Below, one piece after another: positions 43,653 through 51,769 of a DNA stretch of 64,000 nt. Position 1 is the stretch's first letter. Every line of letters begins with the position of its first letter. Origin of the DNA: Lachnospiraceae bacterium. Lineage in GTDB: Bacteria > Bacillota > Clostridia > Lachnospirales > Lachnospiraceae. The notes beneath the pieces are model-generated. The model was not told where the DNA came from. It saw only the letters and a program-made list of their open reading frames with translations, and searched no databases. The position numbers were made by a program, and so were the translations under genes. The DNA is taken from NCBI GenBank assembly GCA_017520425.1, contig JAFXFO010000011.1, positions 1 through 64,000 on the forward strand. The letters run 5' to 3'.

Positions 43653-44207
43653 TTATTCTTTATATATCTTCGCCTTAAAGTTCCAATACTGTTTCATGTA
43701 CCAGATGAAAACCACCAAATATCCCACCAGGATTCCCGTAAACATTCCCAGGAAAAATGATGATAAAGAATGATTTCCCAACAAGCCGTTGGTAATCAGT
43801 TGGGGAATCACAATTGTAAACAACAGAACCAACAAAGGTGTCATCCTTCCTATCAGAATTCGCTTCATAAACTCCAGCCGGGAAGCATCATCACAGAAAA
43901 TCCCTTCCTCCTCGTTCATGATTCCTATGGGCTTACGGAAATAGCTGAATCCAAAAAAATCCTGTATATATTCCCAGCCGCAATCTTCAAACAGCTGTAC
44001 ATATTCTTCCTTATTGGCCAGTCCCTTCTTGTTATAGTCCAACTGGTATATCACATCCGCCGGCTCACATTCCTCAAAGTGATACATACCCAGGCCGTTT
44101 ACCTTCTGAAAGCACCAGCCGTGATTGTGCATTTCCCTTAAATAATCCTGCTCTTTTTCATAATCCGCAATAGTGAACCACTTAAATTCCTTCTTTTGCT
44201 TTTTCAT
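43653..44207 (-). CDS. DUF2812 membrane protein
   Basis: 184 residues. The N-terminal 95 residues match the DUF2812 pattern (FKWFTIADYEKEQDYLREMH, YQLDYN, GWEYIQDFFGFSYFRKP). Two membrane helices follow (about 120-140 and 145-168). DUF2812 genes usually sit beside a PadR repressor, as here, and are thought to respond to membrane stress or peptides. It follows the PadR gene by 45 bp. Confidence 0.9.
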   Translation of the reverse strand: MKKQKKEFKWFTIADYEKEQDYLREMHNHGWCFQKVNGLGMYHFEECEPADVIYQLDYNKKGLANKEEYVQLFEDCGWEYIQDFFGFSYFRKPIGIMNEEEGIFCDDASRLEFMKRILIGRMTPLLVLLFTIVIPQLITNGLLGNHSLSSFFLGMFTGILVGYLVVFIWYMKQYWNFKAKIYKE

Positions 44208-44252
44208 TCTTTTGTCTCCTACCCTACTACGAAAGCTGACTTTTCGGATCGC

Positions 44253-44567
44253 CTATATCCCTTCACGGGAGTTGCGGTACAACCTCTCGATCCGCTTTAA
44301 CTCCAACTCCAGCACCTGTCTTCCCAACTCTGTCATCTGATAAATCTTACGCTTCTCTTCCTCCCGGACAAAGCTTATCAAACCATCCTTCTCCATCTTG
44401 GACAGGCTTCCGTACATGGTGCCCGGCGTCAGACGAATCTCCCCCTTCGTCATCTGCTCCACCCTTTGTACGATGCCATAGCCATGATTAGGGTATTGCA
44501 GGCACAATAGGATATAAAAGCCGGTCTCTGTCATAGGAACATAAACTTTCTTAATGTGTGCGTTCAT
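44253..44567 (-). CDS. PadR family transcriptional regulator
   Basis: 104 residues with the PadR winged helix: FYILLCLQYPNHGYGIVQRV, then LTPGTMYGSLSKMEKDGLIS and a KRKIYQMTELGRQVL wing. It probably represses itself and the following DUF2812 gene by binding the palindrome in its promoter. ATG 44567 follows GGGGAGGTG. Confidence 0.93.
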   Translation of the reverse strand: MNAHIKKVYVPMTETGFYILLCLQYPNHGYGIVQRVEQMTKGEIRLTPGTMYGSLSKMEKDGLISFVREEEKRKIYQMTELGRQVLELELKRIERLYRNSREGI

Positions 44568-44639
44568 CCTACACCTCCCCTGTGTAATCCACGCATTTAC
44601 CGGTTATTTTTGTTTCACTTTTCTGCATCGCACCAAGAT

Positions 44640-44700
44640 ATATCGCAGTGCGACTATCCTGGTGTGATACAACTATATCGCAGTGCAATATAGTTGTCAA
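44640..44700 (-). promoter_or_regulatory. padR promoter with embedded operators
   Basis: On the minus strand TTGACA (44700-44695), a 17-bp spacer and TATAGT (44677-44672). A 27-bp near-perfect palindrome (44670-44696) with arms CAACTATAT.GCA and TGC.ATATAGTTG fills the promoter. A second related dyad, TATCGCA-G-TGCGA, lies at about 44641-44652 downstream of the start point. This is a clear autorepression layout. Confidence 0.8.
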
Positions 44701-44720
44701 GGATTATTCTCCAAAAATAA

Positions 44721-44745
44721 CAGGGCGCTTATAACGCCCTGCTAA
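44721..44745 (-). terminator. Terminator after the methyltransferase gene
   Basis: CAGGGCG (44721-44727) pairs with CGCCCTG (44735-44741); on the minus strand the stem is followed by TTATTTTT. It ends the gene at 44752-45345. Confidence 0.75.
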
Positions 44746-44751
44746 TCTAAA

Positions 44752-45345
44752 CTATATCACTTCAAATATCAGTATTCTTTCTCGCTGATTCTCCCCATCA
44801 AACAAATCGCTGCAATCAATTTCGTCCACAAACATAAGCTCATCCTGTGTCATAAGAAAAGCTACATATTCATCCGACGGATAATAGAAAAACAACTGCA
44901 TCTCTCGGGGATTTTCATAATAGGACTCCAGGATTCTCCCCAACACAGATTGTAAAATCTCCAAAGAAAACGGATTAAAAAGATAAAAGCGGTCCACATC
45001 CTTTACCGACAAATCCTTGGCATCCCGGCACACGAACTCTACCTCATCGGAAGTACCTCGCACATAGTTTCTCAAGTTGTCTCGGGCCTGCTCATAAATT
45101 TTCTCCTCATACTCTACCCCCACTACCGAACAACCCAGCTTATAATGCAGAAAAAAGTCCACACGGCCTTTGCCGCAACCGTAGTCCATCACCTTGTGTT
45201 CTTTGCCAATATATCCACTCTCTGCCAAGCGCACCAATACCGGGTAAGGTGTGGGCTCATAGGGGTAATGGTACTCGTCTTCATGGTCAGCCATGCGCCC
45301 GCAGGTAGCGATTTTCAGTTTTTTGTCCCAATCTTTTTCGGTCAT
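44752..45345 (-). CDS. Class I SAM-dependent methyltransferase
   Basis: 197 residues. SAM-binding motif I is VMDYGCGKGRVDFFL, followed by VVGVEYEEKIYEQA (acidic residue for ribose) and EFVCRDAKDL. The post-motif segment is FYLFNPFSLEILQSVL, lacking a clear NPPY, so it is probably not a DNA amino-methylase. Substrate unknown. Stands alone on the minus strand. Confidence 0.88.
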   Translation of the reverse strand: MTEKDWDKKLKIATCGRMADHEDEYHYPYEPTPYPVLVRLAESGYIGKEHKVMDYGCGKGRVDFFLHYKLGCSVVGVEYEEKIYEQARDNLRNYVRGTSDEVEFVCRDAKDLSVKDVDRFYLFNPFSLEILQSVLGRILESYYENPREMQLFFYYPSDEYVAFLMTQDELMFVDEIDCSDLFDGENQRERILIFEVI

Positions 45346-45516
45346 AATGCTTACCTTTTCATTTACAAAATAGCACTCTGTTGAATGCGTTGTTCCAATT
45401 CATTTTAGCCAATTATCCCCTATTTTGTCCATACATTTTGTTTCCCCATGTTTAGCATCCATCTTCTAAGGTGACATCTGACATCTGTTGCTTAACATAA
45501 TTTATATGTAAATATC

Positions 45517-45545
45517 TCGACATTCAAAGAATTTATGTTTATAAT
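45517..45545 (+). promoter_or_regulatory. Promoter of the solute-binding protein gene
   Basis: TCGACA (45517-45522), a 17-bp spacer and TATAAT (45540-45545), 28 bp before the start codon with GAGGGG between. Confidence 0.7.
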
Positions 45546-45572
45546 ATCAATACAAAAGAGGGGTATACATTA

Positions 45573-46940
45573 ATGAAAAAAACACATTTATCTAATAACT
45601 TTTACAAAGTATTTATCCTAACAATTATATTGGGAAGTATTTTATGTTTGGCCGGCTGTTCGGACAACAAGACGGATACCACACCAAATCCTACACCTGA
45701 TTTAGAGGAGATTACCATTCATTATCAGGCGGATGACGGTGCGTTTCGAAAAGACACTTATTCTACGGAACCTAAGGAAGAGAAAGAACAAGCTATAGAA
45801 AAGGGAAAAAACATCATCTCCTTTTATTGTGGTGGCTATGAAACCCGCTTTTTAAACTATTTAGTTGCGGATTTTAATCGCGAAAATCCTCTCTTTCATA
45901 TAGAAATGACCCAATTTCCCTATGACACAGAATTTAAGAATGTTCAAGAACGTTTACGGATTGACGTTTCCACAGGAAAAGGTCCGGATGTTATGTCCTT
46001 AGATATTTTTCCGGTTTCCGAGAAAATCATTGCAGATGGGTATTTGTTGGATATGGCACCTCTCATGGCAAAAAGTAACATTACGGATGACAAATACTTT
46101 CCTGCATACAAAGCCTTAACGAAGGATAACCAAGTTTATGGCCTTTGCCCATCCATGGAAGTAGTTCGTATGTCAATCGACAAAAATGTACTTCCAAACA
46201 AAGAAATTCCGGATTTGGAATCATTGGTGGATATTCTGTTAAAATACTCCTCATCCACTATTTTCTTAAATGATTATCAAGAAGGCATCTATATTATGGA
46301 CTATTTTCTTTGCGGTTCCCAAGACCTTTGGGGCATGATTGACTGGGAAAACAAAACTTGTGATTTCTCAACAGAACTTTTTTCCAAGATTCTGGACGTG
46401 TCCAAGAAATTTGCAGATAACAGAAATAAAGGATATGCGCCGATTATGCGCATGGAACACTGTTACATAGGGCTCTATCCCGGTGAAAAAGTCTTGGAAA
46501 AAGAAGGACGGGTGATGTTGGATTTTTATTTTGACGATGGCAATTACCCCAAATATAATCCCAGTGTAGAAACTCTTGTAATCAATTCCGGCACCTCCAA
46601 TTTAGAAGGAGCTTGGGCATTTGTATCCTATGTCATGTCCAAAACAGGGCAAAGCTACTGCGCAGTTCCCACACATAAGGAGTTGTTTATCGAACAAAAC
46701 AAAGAATTATTAAAAGACCTTGATGCCGGTATAGCCAATACCATGGTTGAATATACCGAAGAAGTCATGCAAGATTCCATACAGGTTTATGAAGCCGGAA
46801 AATACTGTCCTACAAATACAGAAGAAATCCTTAATATCATTTATGAAGAATCCGGCGCGTATTTTTCAGGAGATAAAGGGAAAGACGAAGTAATTCATAT
46901 TATTCAAAACAGAGTACAGCTTCTTTTGGACGAATATTAG
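45573..46940 (+). CDS. Family 1 extracellular solute-binding lipoprotein
   Basis: 455 residues. A lipoprotein signal ends LCLAGCSDNK (Cys near 29). The mature part has the sugar-type binding-protein pattern: IISFYCGGYETRFLNYLVAD, RLRIDVSTGKGPDVMSLDIF, and a late SNLEGAWAFVSYVMSKTGQ. ABC importers of this type take up oligosaccharides. No permease or ATPase gene is adjacent, so it is an orphan or works with a distant transporter. The ligand is unknown. Confidence 0.88.
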   Translation: MKKTHLSNNFYKVFILTIILGSILCLAGCSDNKTDTTPNPTPDLEEITIHYQADDGAFRKDTYSTEPKEEKEQAIEKGKNIISFYCGGYETRFLNYLVADFNRENPLFHIEMTQFPYDTEFKNVQERLRIDVSTGKGPDVMSLDIFPVSEKIIADGYLLDMAPLMAKSNITDDKYFPAYKALTKDNQVYGLCPSMEVVRMSIDKNVLPNKEIPDLESLVDILLKYSSSTIFLNDYQEGIYIMDYFLCGSQDLWGMIDWENKTCDFSTELFSKILDVSKKFADNRNKGYAPIMRMEHCYIGLYPGEKVLEKEGRVMLDFYFDDGNYPKYNPSVETLVINSGTSNLEGAWAFVSYVMSKTGQSYCAVPTHKELFIEQNKELLKDLDAGIANTMVEYTEEVMQDSIQVYEAGKYCPTNTEEILNIIYEESGAYFSGDKGKDEVIHIIQNRVQLLLDEY

Positions 46941-46968
46941 TTATATGCCAAAAATCTAATTTACTCAC

Positions 46969-46997
46969 TTGACATTTCTAAATCTCTTGCATATAAT
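46969..46997 (+). promoter_or_regulatory. trpBA promoter
   Basis: Perfect TTGACA (46969-46974) and TATAAT (46992-46997) with a 17-bp spacer, just upstream of the T-box leader. Confidence 0.85.
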
Positions 46998-47003
46998 ATG
47001 TGA

Positions 47004-47306
47004 AAAGAGTTTTTGACAATTGCATATTTTTGAAACCGTTGAAGTGGAGATAAAAATAAACGGGCACTTACAGAGAGTCGGGGGGCTGAGAGCCGGCAGA
47101 ATGCTATTTATTAAATGGACCACGGAGGGCATAGTCAACGGAAAGCCTGCTTTCTCAGTATTCTATGACGTGTACGCATACGTAAGTTGCGAGGAATATG
47201 TTAGTATTCTGTAGAGTGTGTGGATTCCACAAATCAAGGTGGCACCGCGGTAACGATTTTACCGTCCTTGACAATAGACAGAACTATTGTCAAGGACGTT
47301 TTTTTT
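47004..47306 (+). promoter_or_regulatory. T-box leader of trpBA (tRNA-Trp specifier)
   Basis: A T-box senses uncharged tRNA and prevents termination. Stem I includes the AGAGAG/GAGAGCCGG apical part. The specifier reads UGG (47116-47118, in AAATGGACC), matching tRNA-Trp. The T-box AAGGTGGCACCGCGG is at 47236-47250. The terminator is a perfect 15-bp stem (47263-47277 with 47284-47298) followed by eight T residues. trpB starts 24 bp later. Confidence 0.93.
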
Positions 47307-47330
47307 ACTCAAAATCAGGAGGATTTCAAC

Positions 47331-48515
47331 ATGGCAAAAGGAAGATATGGTGTTCATGGCGGTCAGTACATTCCCGAGACCCTTATGGACGAAGTTTTGA
47401 AGCTGGAAAAGGCTTATGAATTCTACAAAAATGACCCTGCATTCAACGAAGAACTGAATACCTTATTAAAGGAATATGCAGGCAGACCCTCTCTTCTCTA
47501 CTACGCGGAGAAGATGACCAAGGATTTGGGCGGTGCGAAGATTTATTTCAAGCGTGAAGATTTGAATCACACCGGCTCCCACAAGATTAACAATGTACTT
47601 GGTCAGGCACTCTTGGCAAAGAAAATGGGCAAGACCCGTATTATCGCAGAAACCGGTGCCGGCCAGCATGGCGTGGCAACCGCTACTGCTGCGGCTCTTT
47701 TAGGATTGGAATGCGAAATCTTCATGGGTGAGGAAGATACCATCCGTCAGGCCCTGAATGTATATCGTATGGAGCTTCTTGGTGCAAAGGTTAACCCGGT
47801 TATGACCGGTACCCGTACCTTAAAAGATGCCGTTAACGAATGTATGAGAGAATGGACCACCCGTATGGACGATACCCTGTATGTACTGGGTTCCGTAATG
47901 GGGCCCCATCCCTTCCCCATGATTGTACGTGATTTCCAGAGCGTTATCAGCCGCGAAGCACGTGAGCAGATTCTGGAGAAGGAAGGTAAGCTTCCTGACG
48001 TGGTTATGGCTTGTGTAGGCGGCGGAAGCAATGCTATGGGTATGTTCTATGAATTTATCAAGGATGAATCCGTGAAGCTGATTGGCTGTGAAGCAGCCGG
48101 ACTTGGTGTGGACACGGACAAAACTGCTGCTACCGTTTCAACCGGCAGCTTAGGTATTTTTCATGGTATGAAGTCCTACTTCTGCCAGGATGAATACGGT
48201 CAGATTGCACCGGTATACTCTATTTCCGCAGGTTTGGACTATCCGGGTGTAGGTCCCGAGCATGCTTATCTGCATGATATCGGCAGAGCACAGTATGTGC
48301 CTGTTACCGATGAAGAGGCAGTAGAAGCATTTGAATATATTGCAAGAACCGAAGGTATCATCGCTGCTATCGAAAGCTCCCATGCTGTAGCACATGTGAT
48401 GAAGCTGGCACCTACCATGAGTAAGGACCAGATTATTATCTGCTGTCTGTCCGGTCGTGGAGACAAGGACGTTGCCGCAATCGCGAGATATAGGGGGGTA
48501 GATTTACATGAGTAA
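47331..48515 (+). CDS. trpB: Tryptophan synthase beta subunit
   Basis: 394 residues. Condenses indole with serine, using PLP, in complex with TrpA. The PLP-lysine motif GSHKIN (in HTGSHKINN), the GAGQHG loop and the phosphate-binding GGGSNAMG are present. ATG 47331 follows AGGAGG; the longer frame runs through the T-box and is not used. trpA overlaps by 8 bp. Length and motifs fit TrpB1. Confidence 0.97.
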   Translation: MAKGRYGVHGGQYIPETLMDEVLKLEKAYEFYKNDPAFNEELNTLLKEYAGRPSLLYYAEKMTKDLGGAKIYFKREDLNHTGSHKINNVLGQALLAKKMGKTRIIAETGAGQHGVATATAAALLGLECEIFMGEEDTIRQALNVYRMELLGAKVNPVMTGTRTLKDAVNECMREWTTRMDDTLYVLGSVMGPHPFPMIVRDFQSVISREAREQILEKEGKLPDVVMACVGGGSNAMGMFYEFIKDESVKLIGCEAAGLGVDTDKTAATVSTGSLGIFHGMKSYFCQDEYGQIAPVYSISAGLDYPGVGPEHAYLHDIGRAQYVPVTDEEAVEAFEYIARTEGIIAAIESSHAVAHVMKLAPTMSKDQIIICCLSGRGDKDVAAIARYRGVDLHE

Positions 48516-49275
48516 GATTCGTGACGCATTTACAAATAAAAAAGCTTTTGTGGGCTTCCTTACCGCAGGAGACCCTTCTTTAGAAAAAACCGAAGAATTT
48601 ATCATCACCATGGAAAAGGCCGGTGCATCTGTAATCGAAATCGGCGTACCTTTTTCCGATCCTATCGCAGAAAGCCCTGTAGTAAAGGAAGCTAACGTAC
48701 GTGCCCTCTCTGCGGAGGGTGGCTGTACCACCGATATGATTTTCGACATGCTGACCCGTGTAAAGGATAAGATATCCGTGCCCATCGTGCTTATGTCCTA
48801 TTTAAATCCTGTATACAAATACGGTTACGAAGCTTTTATGGCAAAATGTGCCGAGACCGGTGTAAGCGGACTGATTATTCCTGATATGCCTTACGACGAA
48901 AGAAGCGAACTTCTTCCTTACGCAGAAAAGTATAATGTGGATATCATCTCTTTGGTAGCACCTGCAAGCAAGAGCCGCATCCGCATGATCGCAGAGGAAG
49001 CTAAGGGATATATTTATGTATTACCTTCCATGAATGCCTCCGATGCCCGTAATGATATCATCACCGATATCTCCGGTATCGTAGCGGAGGTCCGCAGCGT
49101 AACCGATACACCTGTTATCCTGGAAATCGGCGTACACTATCCGGAAGCTGAATACGAAACCATCGCCGATGGATTTGTGGTAGAAAATGCTATCGTAAAT
49201 ATTATCGCAAAACATGGCAACGAAGCTGCCGGACCGATTTTTGATTATGTAAAGAAAACCGTAGAAAGTTTGTAA
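48508..49275 (+). CDS. trpA: Tryptophan synthase alpha subunit
   Basis: 255 residues. Cleaves indole-3-glycerol phosphate and channels indole to TrpB. The catalytic Glu lies in [11 protein letters not shown], the catalytic Asp in [11 protein letters not shown]. Instead of the usual YYVS-GVTG region it has [18 protein letters not shown], and a late [14 protein letters not shown], so it is a divergent clostridial TrpA. It overlaps trpB. No trpEGDCF genes lie nearby. Confidence 0.88.
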   Translation: MSKIRDAFTNKKAFVGFLTAGDPSLEKTEEFIITMEKAGASVIEIGVPFSDPIAESPVVKEANVRALSAEGGCTTDMIFDMLTRVKDKISVPIVLMSYLNPVYKYGYEAFMAKCAETGVSGLIIPDMPYDERSELLPYAEKYNVDIISLVAPASKSRIRMIAEEAKGYIYVLPSMNASDARNDIITDISGIVAEVRSVTDTPVILEIGVHYPEAEYETIADGFVVENAIVNIIAKHGNEAAGPIFDYVKKTVESL

Positions 49276-49284
49276 GAATGTATG

Positions 49285-49326
49285 AACCGCTACAGTGTTA
49301 TGAATATGATACTGTGGCGGTTTTTT
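49285..49326 (+). terminator. Terminator after trpA
   Basis: AACCGC.ACAGT (from 49285) pairs with ACTGT.GCGGTT (ending 49322), followed by TTTT. It separates trpA from the convergent gene. Confidence 0.8.
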
Positions 49327-49335
49327 ATTGCCCTC

Positions 49336-50130
49336 CTACACCAGATACTGCTCTATCATTAATTGTACTATCTTTTGATTAAGCGGCGCTTTTGCTGTTT
49401 CATAGGTTAGTATGAAATTTATGCCCGGTAATATATTATTCTGGGCATATATGTTGATTTTCTCCAATGCTTTTTCTACATACTCCAAATCATCCATCAT
49501 TCCCAGATGTTCCCAATAAACTTCCTTTCTTTCCTTAACATTCAGCATGGTAAAATCCGGATACACCGTCCCCCATCCTTCCACGTAAATGGGACATTCA
49601 TAACGATAGGGCACACCTTCTCTGTTCAAAGAATCCGCTATAATCACTTCTGACTTGGAGCGTACTCTTTCCCCCTTCGCAGTATATAGCTTCGGTGCAA
49701 ATACATCAAAATCTTTTCCCGTGTACTCCACATTCTCCCAATTTGCAACAAATTCCTCTTGCGACTCTATAATGGGACAAATTAGCTTACGACGCTCTGC
49801 TTGTAACCTACTATAAATTTCTTCTGCGGGAATTGAGGGGCTAACCGTCAGATATTTATCCAGTGCATATAATTCCTTATCCACACTGACCAACACCTTT
49901 TCATCATAATCCTTTTGCGCTAACTTATGCGCCATACCAATACTTTTTTGAGGAATATATACCCCATTAAAATCTTTTGGGTCGGTCCTGTGATAGTATT
50001 GCACTTTCTCTCCCCTCTGACAAATTCGCAAATGGCCCGCGGGCACATTTTTTAGTGCCTTTTCTTTCTCCTTTTTGATTTTGAGCAACTGCTCTTTACG
50101 CTCTTCCAGCGCAGTTCTGATTGATTTCAT
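49336..50130 (-). CDS. Predicted PD-(D/E)XK-like nuclease-fold protein
   Basis: 264 residues. The N-terminal half is helical and charged. The C-terminal half reads RSKSEVIIADSLNREGVPYR, then YPDFTMLNVKERKEVYWEHLG. That matches a PD-(D/E)XK fold: helix Glu in SKSE, PDF, then a strand E-V-Y-W-E-H in place of E-x-K. Related clostridial proteins are annotated only as hypothetical. The start follows AAGGAGGTCATG. The 64-bp-period hairpin array begins 50 bp upstream of its start. Nuclease activity is inferred, not shown. Confidence 0.7.
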   Translation of the reverse strand: MKSIRTALEERKEQLLKIKKEKEKALKNVPAGHLRICQRGEKVQYYHRTDPKDFNGVYIPQKSIGMAHKLAQKDYDEKVLVSVDKELYALDKYLTVSPSIPAEEIYSRLQAERRKLICPIIESQEEFVANWENVEYTGKDFDVFAPKLYTAKGERVRSKSEVIIADSLNREGVPYRYECPIYVEGWGTVYPDFTMLNVKERKEVYWEHLGMMDDLEYVEKALEKINIYAQNNILPGINFILTYETAKAPLNQKIVQLMIEQYLV

Positions 50131-50179
50131 ATTTCATGACCTCCTTATTATATAACTAATTTATGAATCATCCGCCTAA

Positions 50180-50725
50180 GGCAGATAGATTTTTGTAATT
50201 CGCGTGGGATATATGGCGTAATTCCACGCTCCAACTTATCACGACATATAGATATTGTTATTCAGTTATATCTATATGCCATTTCTTTCCCTCACCTTAC
50301 TCTCTTGGCAGATAGAACTAACCTTATATGAGTTTCTATCCGTCATTTTATTTCTTTCTTTTGTTACGACGACAGATAGTTGTCACTATATCTGCTTTCA
50401 TATATGTCATTTTTGCATCTGTGGTTCGCCTTACAACAGATAGATTGTCTTGATTGAGCTAATATATCTGTTGCCCTCTCCACTTCTTCATATTTTTCGG
50501 CAGATAGATTGCGCTAAATACTCATTTCTATATGCCGCCACCCCATTTCTGATGTATCTTTCATCATATAGATGTCATAAAATAGGCACATCTATATGTC
50601 CTATGCCATTTCGACCACGCTCAGTCAGCCGATAGATTGCGCAAAAATGTAACTATATATGTTATTTATTTTTTTAGGATTTCTTTACAGATAGTTTTGA
50701 AATACTGATATTTTATAGATGCCCC
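50180..50725. repeat. Nine-unit hairpin array, period about 64 bp
   Basis: Units start at about 50180, 50244, 50307, 50370, 50435, 50498, 50563, 50628 and 50686. Most begin (G/A)(G/A)CAGATAGATTG or CATATAGAT and end, 37-39 bp later, in TCTATATG(C/T)C, then carry a 24-27 bp pyrimidine-rich spacer. Stems differ yet keep pairing: CATATAGATAT/ATATCTATATG, CATATAGATGT/ACATCTATATG, AACAGATA/TATCTGTT. No protein is encoded. It is not a CRISPR array, since the repeats are degenerate and only their ends are conserved. It fills the gap between the nuclease-like gene and the SGNH gene. Confidence 0.8.
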
Positions 50726-50753
50726 TACAGGGATACTCACACTCTGTAGGGGC
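50721..50753. terminator. Terminator-like hairpin at the array end
   Basis: GCCCCTACAG (50721-50730) and CTGTAGGGGC (50744-50753) form a perfect 10-bp stem, followed on the plus strand by TTGATTTT. It lies 45 bp past the end of the SGNH gene and may end transcription from either side. Confidence 0.6.
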
Positions 50754-50797
50754 TTGATTTTATGAAATTTGTCTGCTCTCACACTGCAAACAGTATA

Positions 50798-51754
50798 TTA
50801 CTCCTGATTCTCTTCGCTAATGCTCAAGTATCCCTTCTCCACCATGTAGCGGGTGACTTTTGCCTGTCCATAGCAGTTGAAATGCTGGGAATCTTTGTAG
50901 TCTGTCATACCATCCAGATTCATTTCCGGTATTTCATAAAACAGATTATAATATCGAAGACCCTTTTCTTCGGTATAGTCCTCCAGCCAGTTAAATATCC
51001 TCTGTCTGCGGAATAAATCTTCTCTGGTGTTTTCTTCATCATACAGGGAGTTAAAGGGCGCTACATACATAATCAGCTCCACTTTGTTTTCCTTGCAAAG
51101 CTCCACCAGCATGTCCAGATATTTCAGCATCTCTTCCGGCATAGGTTCCTTCTCATCCTTGGAAATCACCGGAATCTGCCAGTTATACTTAGTTTCCTCC
51201 GAATAAAATCCTCCCCGGGGCGAATCAAGATTGCTCATAAAGTCCTTCTCTGTCAAGTCTTTCCAACGGGTATGATAACGTCCCAGATTCAAATAATAAT
51301 AAATCTGCTCCTCCGGCTCTATCAAATCCTCAATGGCCAGCTTCCCGGCTTCACATCGGGGCATGCCGTCAAAGAAGGTATGAGACATCTCCGGCGTCAC
51401 GGTCCGGAAATCATTGGTGCAGTAAAGTGCCTCCAATACGATGGCCTTGGGATGCTGTAGCTCTATGGCTTCCATAGCCGCATAATATGACATAGGTATG
51501 GTCTGCGCTGAAGTGGCCAGCATAAAACTGTTAATCCCATACTCCTCATACAGCAAATCCGGATTGATGGTACAGAACTGATGACTGCTGCCGATAAAGA
51601 CCACATCCACACTGTCCCGCTCTAATTGCTTAAAATTGTCCTGAATATTGGTTCCTTCCTTCTCCCGCAGTACATAGGAAATCCTGAGTACCGCCGGAAT
51701 CAAAACCGCCCAAAACAGAAGGAACAAAATAATGATGTAACATTTCTTTCTCAT
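50798..51754 (-). CDS. SGNH-hydrolase-like partner of MBOAT protein
   Basis: 318 residues. One N-terminal membrane helix (about 6-28) anchors an extracytoplasmic SGNH-like domain: VVFIGSSHQFCTINPDLL (block I, Ser) and DYKDSQHFNCYGQAKV (block V, Asp and His). It follows the MBOAT gene by 15 bp. By analogy with AlgI/AlgJ-X and DltB/DltD pairs, the two should O-acylate a surface polymer. Confidence 0.85.
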   Translation of the reverse strand: MRKKCYIIILFLLFWAVLIPAVLRISYVLREKEGTNIQDNFKQLERDSVDVVFIGSSHQFCTINPDLLYEEYGINSFMLATSAQTIPMSYYAAMEAIELQHPKAIVLEALYCTNDFRTVTPEMSHTFFDGMPRCEAGKLAIEDLIEPEEQIYYYLNLGRYHTRWKDLTEKDFMSNLDSPRGGFYSEETKYNWQIPVISKDEKEPMPEEMLKYLDMLVELCKENKVELIMYVAPFNSLYDEENTREDLFRRQRIFNWLEDYTEEKGLRYYNLFYEIPEMNLDGMTDYKDSQHFNCYGQAKVTRYMVEKGYLSISEENQE

Positions 51755-51769
51755 ATTACGTACCCTCCG

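Noticed and set aside
50180-50725. CRISPR array
   Set aside because: The period is regular, but repeats are degenerate, only their ends are conserved, and no cas gene is in the window.
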